8,233 bases of DNA, taken from assembly GCA_014523685.1 (NCBI GenBank), contig JAATVT010000140.1:1-8233 (forward strand), read 5' to 3'. Under the pieces are notes generated by a model. It saw only the letters and a list, made by a program, of their open reading frames with translations. It was not told where the DNA came from and did no database searches. The DNA comes from Nitrososphaerales archaeon TH5893. Lineage in GTDB: Archaea > Thermoproteota > Nitrososphaeria > Nitrososphaerales > Nitrososphaeraceae. How positions within the stretch are numbered: position 1 is the first letter of the stretch; each line of letters starts with the position of its first letter. Positions 5,472 through 8,233 of the stretch are shown here, in pieces. A program made the translations under genes and the position numbers.

Positions 5472-5483
5472 AATTTATAAATT
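5472..5483. promoter_or_regulatory. Shared palindromic TATA box of divergent dtdA and spt5
   Basis: AATTTATAAATT is a perfect 12-bp palindrome and the only strong TATA candidate in the 75-nt divergent spacer. Its centre is 36.5 nt from the spt5 ATG (5514) and 39.5 nt from the dtdA ATG (5438). A symmetrical TATA could bind TBP in either direction, so one element may serve both genes, giving leaders of roughly 10-13 nt. Confidence 0.55.
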
Positions 5484-5484
5484 G

Positions 5485-5498
5485 CGCATGCTAATGCG
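5485..5498. repeat. Inverted repeat between the TATA box and spt5
   Basis: CGCAT (5485-5489) and ATGCG (5494-5498) form a perfect inverted repeat with a 4-nt spacer GCTA. It begins one base after the TATA palindrome and lies between it and the expected spt5 start site. That position suits a repressor operator for spt5, or a site that biases transcription direction. No known regulator is implied. Confidence 0.35.
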
Positions 5499-5513
5499 TA
5501 TTGAATCAAATAA

Positions 5514-6317
5514 ATGAGTCATAACATTAAAGAAAATGACGAAGTTGTTAATAATATTGATGATTTTAGTGATAATAATAATGATAATGTTGATAAATTT
5601 CCAAAAACCGACGAACCATCTGAAACTGAGCCGGAGTTAGTTGTCGACGAGCGGGAAAACAGTCCTGAACAAGATGTATCTCAAGAAGAAAGCAGAAGTG
5701 AGGGCACCGAAAAGGCAGAAGAGGAGATTCGACAAGAACAGAAATCCGCGACCTATACTGACACATCTGGATCTGCAAGTACTTCCACAACAACGACTCT
5801 TAGCGATACAACTACTAATGGGGGTGCGGGGACAGCTTCCACCTCTGGGCTTGTCGTTGCACCTTCTCCAGGGTCTGATTCAAAGTTTTACGCAATAAGA
5901 ACAACAGGCGGACAAGAGCGTGTAGTTGCCAACGTATTGCAAAACAAGATCAAATCGAAAAATATAGGGATCTATTCAATTCTCCTGTTAGAGAACTTCA
6001 AGGGCTATATCATTGTTGAAGCTCCCGACGCCAATATAGCCTTCCAAGCTTTAGCAGGAGTTCGACATATTAGGGGACAGATAAGGGGGGAGCTCCCTTT
6101 TAAGGATATTGAGGGATACCTTGTTAAAAAACCAGTTGTTACAGAGCTTTCTGTTGACGACACGGTTGAAGTCATCGGCGGCCCGTTCAAAGCTATGAAA
6201 GCAAAGATTACGAGGGTAGACTATGAAAAACAAGAAGCTACTGTGGTTTTACTTGATTCTCCATATCAGATCCCCGTGACAGTAGACGCGAACTATCTCA
6301 AGAAAGCCGCTCATTAG
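5514..6317 (+). CDS. spt5: Transcription elongation factor Spt5 (NusG) with acidic N-terminal extension
   Basis: Spt5 binds the RNA polymerase clamp with its NGN domain and increases processivity, usually as a heterodimer with Spt4; its KOW domain contacts other factors or the ribosome. Residues 124-203 are the NGN domain: FYAIRTTGGQERVVAN (125-140), SILLLENFKGYIIVEA (155-170) and VRHIRGQIRGELP (183-195). Residues about 211-263 are the KOW domain, with VEVIGGPFKAMKAKITRVD (218-236) and IPVTVDANYL (253-262). Archaeal Spt5 is usually about 145-150 residues; this one has 267. The extra N-terminus is acidic (1-75, rich in Asp, Glu and Asn) and then Ser/Thr/Gly-rich (80-120), probably disordered. 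No later Met precedes the NGN domain, and the frame continues from ATG 5514 with a TATA box 37 nt upstream, so the extension seems real. It diverges from dtdA; rpl11 follows after 216 nt with its own promoter. No secE is adjacent. Confidence 0.95.
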   Translation: MSHNIKENDEVVNNIDDFSDNNNDNVDKFPKTDEPSETEPELVVDERENSPEQDVSQEESRSEGTEKAEEEIRQEQKSATYTDTSGSASTSTTTTLSDTTTNGGAGTASTSGLVVAPSPGSDSKFYAIRTTGGQERVVANVLQNKIKSKNIGIYSILLLENFKGYIIVEAPDANIAFQALAGVRHIRGQIRGELPFKDIEGYLVKKPVVTELSVDDTVEVIGGPFKAMKAKITRVDYEKQEATVVLLDSPYQIPVTVDANYLKKAAH

Positions 6318-6364
6318 GACCACAGAGCCTTGTTTCGGTAACTTCCTGTCGGTGAATTGGATAA

Positions 6365-6436
6365 TGGGCCGTCAGCCAAACATAAATTGTCATTCTAAAA
6401 TTTCGTGTAACCACAAGTCATTCGTGTTTCGGCCCA
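6365..6436. repeat. Seven-base inverted repeat in the spt5-rpl11 spacer
   Basis: TGGGCCG (6365-6371) and CGGCCCA (6430-6436) are perfect inverted copies 58 nt apart, GC-rich in an otherwise AT-rich spacer. They could close a stem in the 3' untranslated region of spt5 or in a short RNA. Significance is uncertain. Confidence 0.25.
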
Positions 6437-6448
6437 AAACCGCTTTTG
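6435..6448 (+). terminator. Possible terminator downstream of spt5
   Basis: CAAAA (6435-6439), a CCGC loop and TTTTG (6444-6448) form a five-base-pair hairpin containing a short T run, 118 nt after the spt5 stop and before the rpl11 promoter. Weak, because the T run is only four bases. Confidence 0.25.
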
Positions 6449-6498
6449 TCTAGTCTATCGCCCTGTGTTGCTTTTCAATGAGTCGACTATCGACCACA

Positions 6499-6507
6499 TT
6501 TATATTT
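6499..6507 (+). promoter_or_regulatory. TATA box of rpl11
   Basis: TTTATATTT is centred about 31 nt before ATG 6534, implying a very short leader. It lies inside the longer open frame that begins at 6465, which argues against that upstream start. Confidence 0.5.
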
Positions 6508-6533
6508 GGATCTCACTTGCGTTTTTTCGTCAT

Positions 6534-7022
6534 ATGACAGACAAAAAGTCAATTTCTGCATTGGTTACTGGGGGTGAAGCCAGCGCAGGACCCCCTCTGG
6601 GACCGGCATTGGGACCAATGGGAGTAAACGTATTACAAGTTGTAAATACTATTAACGACAAAACAAAGGATTTCTCTGGAATGAAGGTACCGGTCAAAGT
6701 AGAAGTAGATCCAGACACAAAGAGATTCACCGTTGATGTAGGTGTTCCACCTACTGCTGCCTTGATAAATAAAGAAGCTGGCGTTAGCAAGGGTTCTGGA
6801 ACGGCAGGAATGACATTTGCTGGGACTATAACTATGGAGAGTGCTATAAAGATAGCAAAAATGAAAATTGACAGTTCCTACGCCAAAGACGTAAGGAATG
6901 CTGTAAAAGAAGTGATTGGCACGTGCGTTAGTTTAGGAATGCAGGTAGAAAATAAACCTGCAAAAGAAATCTATGCCGATATACGAGCTGGAAAATATGA
7001 CGAAGCCTTAAAGAAAGTTTAA
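6534..7022 (+). CDS. rpl11: Large-subunit ribosomal protein L11 (uL11)
   Basis: L11 binds the GTPase-associated region of 23S rRNA with the stalk proteins and takes part in elongation-factor turnover. The product has 162 residues. The N-terminal domain starts SALVTGGEASAGPPLGPALG (8-27), the invariant Gly/Pro-rich segment, followed by MGVNVLQVVNTIND (29-42) and KVPVKVEVD (51-59). After a VGVPPTAALINKEAG linker (69-83), the C-terminal rRNA-binding domain runs to the end (GTITMESAIKIAKMK, 97-111; AVKEVIGTCVSLGMQVE, 123-139). Length fits archaeal L11. The frame is open upstream to 6465, but those residues have no L11 homology and contain the TATA box, so the start is 6534. In many thaumarchaea rpl11 is followed by rpl1 and the stalk protein genes (family knowledge); here a thermosome gene comes next after 55 nt with its own promoter. 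Confidence 0.97.
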   Translation: MTDKKSISALVTGGEASAGPPLGPALGPMGVNVLQVVNTINDKTKDFSGMKVPVKVEVDPDTKRFTVDVGVPPTAALINKEAGVSKGSGTAGMTFAGTITMESAIKIAKMKIDSSYAKDVRNAVKEVIGTCVSLGMQVENKPAKEIYADIRAGKYDEALKKV

Positions 7023-7046
7023 AATATACCAAACTAACCTATTTAT

Positions 7047-7055
7047 TTTATAAAT
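7047..7055 (+). promoter_or_regulatory. TATA box of the thermosome gene
   Basis: TTTATAAAT, in an AT-rich block after rpl11, is centred 27 nt before ATG 7078, ideal for a leaderless transcript. A purine-rich AAAGGTGA at 7058-7065 resembles a ribosome-binding site but is too far upstream to be needed. Confidence 0.55.
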
Positions 7056-7077
7056 TTTAAAGGTGAAATGAAAAAGT

Positions 7078-8233
7078 ATGTCTCTTCAAGCACAACAAGG
7101 AAGTGCTGGCGGAATGCCAGTGCTTATATTGAAAGAAGGCGCAAGCCAGACAAAAGGCAGAGATGCCCAGAAAAATAACATTACAGCCGCAAAACTGATC
7201 TCTGAAATAGTCCGTACAAGTTTAGGGCCAAGGGGTATGGATAAAATGCTCGTAGACAGTCTAGGCGATGTTACAATCACAAACGATGGCGCAACAATCC
7301 TCAAAGAGATCGATGTTCAACATCCCGCAGCTAAAATGATGGTTGAAATAAGCAAGGCAACAGACAACGAAGTAGGAGACGGGACCACTTCTGTGGTAAT
7401 TTTGGCAGGAGCGCTGATCGAGAAAGCTGAGGACCTGATAACAAAAGACGTGCATCCAACCATTATAGTAGACGGGTATAGAAAGAGTGCAACAAAGGCT
7501 GTGGAAATTCTTAACAACATTGCTCAAAAGATTGACCCAAACGACAAGGAACAATTGATTAGGGTTGCCAAAACATCAATGCAAACAAAGCTCATTTCAA
7601 AAGAGGCCGATCAGGTAGCGCAGATGGTGGTAAATGCTATTCTACAAGTGTCCGAACTGAATCCAGATGGAAAAGGCTCCAGGGTGGATCTTGATGATAT
7701 CAAGGTAGAGAAGAAGGCTGGAGGTTCCCTTGCTGACACAAAGCTCATCAAGGGTATTGTCCTTGACAAGGAGGTAGTACATGGTGGAATGCCAAAGAGA
7801 GTTGAGAAGGCAAAAATAGCGCTCGTTAATTCGGCTCTCGAAATTGAAAAGACAGAATTTGATGCCAAGATAAACATAAGTTCGCCTGACCAAATGAACA
7901 TGTTTTTGGAAGAAGAAAATAGGATGCTCAAGAGCATGGTAGACAAACTCGTCGCTACCGGTGCTAATGTTGTCGTATGCCAGAAAGGAATTGACGATAT
8001 CGCACAGCACTATCTTGCTAAAGCTGGCGTTCTCACAGTTCGTAGAGTCAAAGAAAGCGATATGACCAAACTAGCGCGAGCAACTGGAGCAAGGATTGTA
8101 AACAATCTAGAAGACTTATCAGATAAAGACTTGGGATCTGCTGATCTAGTTGAAGAACGCAAAGTCGAGACGGATAAATGGGTATTTATTGAAGGATGTA
8201 AGCATCCGAAGGCTGTCACAGTACTCATAAGAG
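7078..8233 (+). CDS. Thermosome subunit (group II chaperonin), 3' end cut by the window
   Basis: The frame runs from ATG 7078 to the window edge without a stop, 385 of an expected 530-560 codons. Thermosomes form double-ring cytoplasmic complexes with built-in lids that fold proteins using ATP. Visible landmarks are the N-terminal [18 protein letters not shown] (14-31), [12 protein letters not shown] (49-60), TNDGAT (68-73) and the nucleotide-binding GDGTTS (100-105), all in the equatorial domain. The intermediate domain follows, with [10 protein letters not shown] (162-171). From about 212 the apical domain carries [18 protein letters not shown] (222-239), then [16 protein letters not shown] (246-261), then the helical-protrusion region ([12 protein letters not shown], 269-280), then [19 protein letters not shown] (295-313). 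The frame is still apical or intermediate at the edge ([18 protein letters not shown]). Start choice: ATG 7068 is out of frame, and 7078 fits the TATA box. Which thermosome subunit this is cannot be decided here. Confidence 0.97.
   Translation, partial: MSLQAQQGSAGGMPVLILKEGASQTKGRDAQKNNITAAKLISEIVRTSLGPRGMDKMLVDSLGDVTITNDGATILKEIDVQHPAAKMMVEISKATDNEVGDGTTSVVILAGALIEKAEDLITKDVHPTIIVDGYRKSATKAVEILNNIAQKIDPNDKEQLIRVAKTSMQTKLISKEADQVAQMVVNAILQVSELNPDGKGSRVDLDDIKVEKKAGGSLADTKLIKGIVLDKEVVHGGMPKRVEKAKIALVNSALEIEKTEFDAKINISSPDQMNMFLEEENRMLKSMVDKLVATGANVVVCQKGIDDIAQHYLAKAGVLTVRRVKESDMTKLARATGARIVNNLEDLSDKDLGSADLVEERKVETDKWVFIEGCKHPKAVTVLIR

Noticed and set aside
6465..6533. Upstream extension of L11
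   Set aside because: The added residues are unlike any L11 N-terminus and contain the TATA box. The conserved protein starts at 6534.
7068..7170. ATG at 7068 preceded by AAAGGTGA as an alternative start or small gene
   Set aside because: It is out of frame with the chaperonin, and its short Arg/Lys-rich product has no support. TATA spacing fits 7078.
7086..8228. Several minus-strand frames across the thermosome gene
   Set aside because: All are antisense to a continuous, strongly conserved plus-strand chaperonin frame.
1..8233. Mobile elements, CRISPR arrays or defence systems
   Set aside because: No transposase or integrase, long terminal repeats, regularly spaced repeats or defence-gene motifs were seen on either strand.

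Overview
The window looks like chromosomal DNA of an ammonia-oxidising-type thaumarchaeon (Nitrososphaerota), probably a Nitrososphaera/Nitrosocosmicus-like lineage. The evidence is a set of archaeal information-processing genes (archaeal-type D-aminoacyl-tRNA deacylase, Spt5 with NGN and KOW domains, archaeal ribosomal protein L11, a group II chaperonin), archaeal TATA boxes about 27-31 nt before several start codons (leaderless or nearly leaderless transcripts), AT-rich DNA and long gene-poor spacers. The genus assignment is inference.

Layout, left half (1-4010): this part is accessory and partly decayed. It holds a very short secreted-protein gene that appears cut by a premature stop (201-350), two broken reading frames on the minus strand (438-709 lysine-rich with a frameshift; 696-836 a SnoaL-like remnant), and an intact secreted parallel beta-helix protein (898-1683). 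A 721-nt spacer follows with several hairpins and a possible structured RNA (about 1992-2270) behind a promoter-like element. Then come lipoyl synthase lipA (2405-3283) and a clearly recognisable NDP-sugar epimerase pseudogene on the minus strand (3391-3758) that has lost its middle and carries a stop in its C-terminal part. Positions 1-168 hold nothing I can support as a gene.

Right half (4011-8233): this part is dense and conserved. A NUDIX hydrolase and dtdA lie in tandem on the minus strand. dtdA diverges from spt5 across a 75-nt spacer whose only strong TATA box is a perfect 12-bp palindrome nearly equidistant from both starts, flanked by a second inverted repeat. Then rpl11 and the first 385 codons of a thermosome subunit follow on the plus strand, each with its own TATA box. 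Spt5 has an unusual acidic, low-complexity N-terminal extension of about 120 residues.

Functionally, the right half serves transcription elongation, translation and its quality control, and protein folding. lipA supplies lipoyl cofactor for proteins encoded elsewhere. The left half mixes cell-surface or secreted products with gene remnants. I see no mobile element, CRISPR array, tRNA or rRNA, and no defence or biosynthetic cluster. The most unusual features are the candidate non-coding RNA, the shared palindromic promoter, the Spt5 extension and the cluster of gene remnants.
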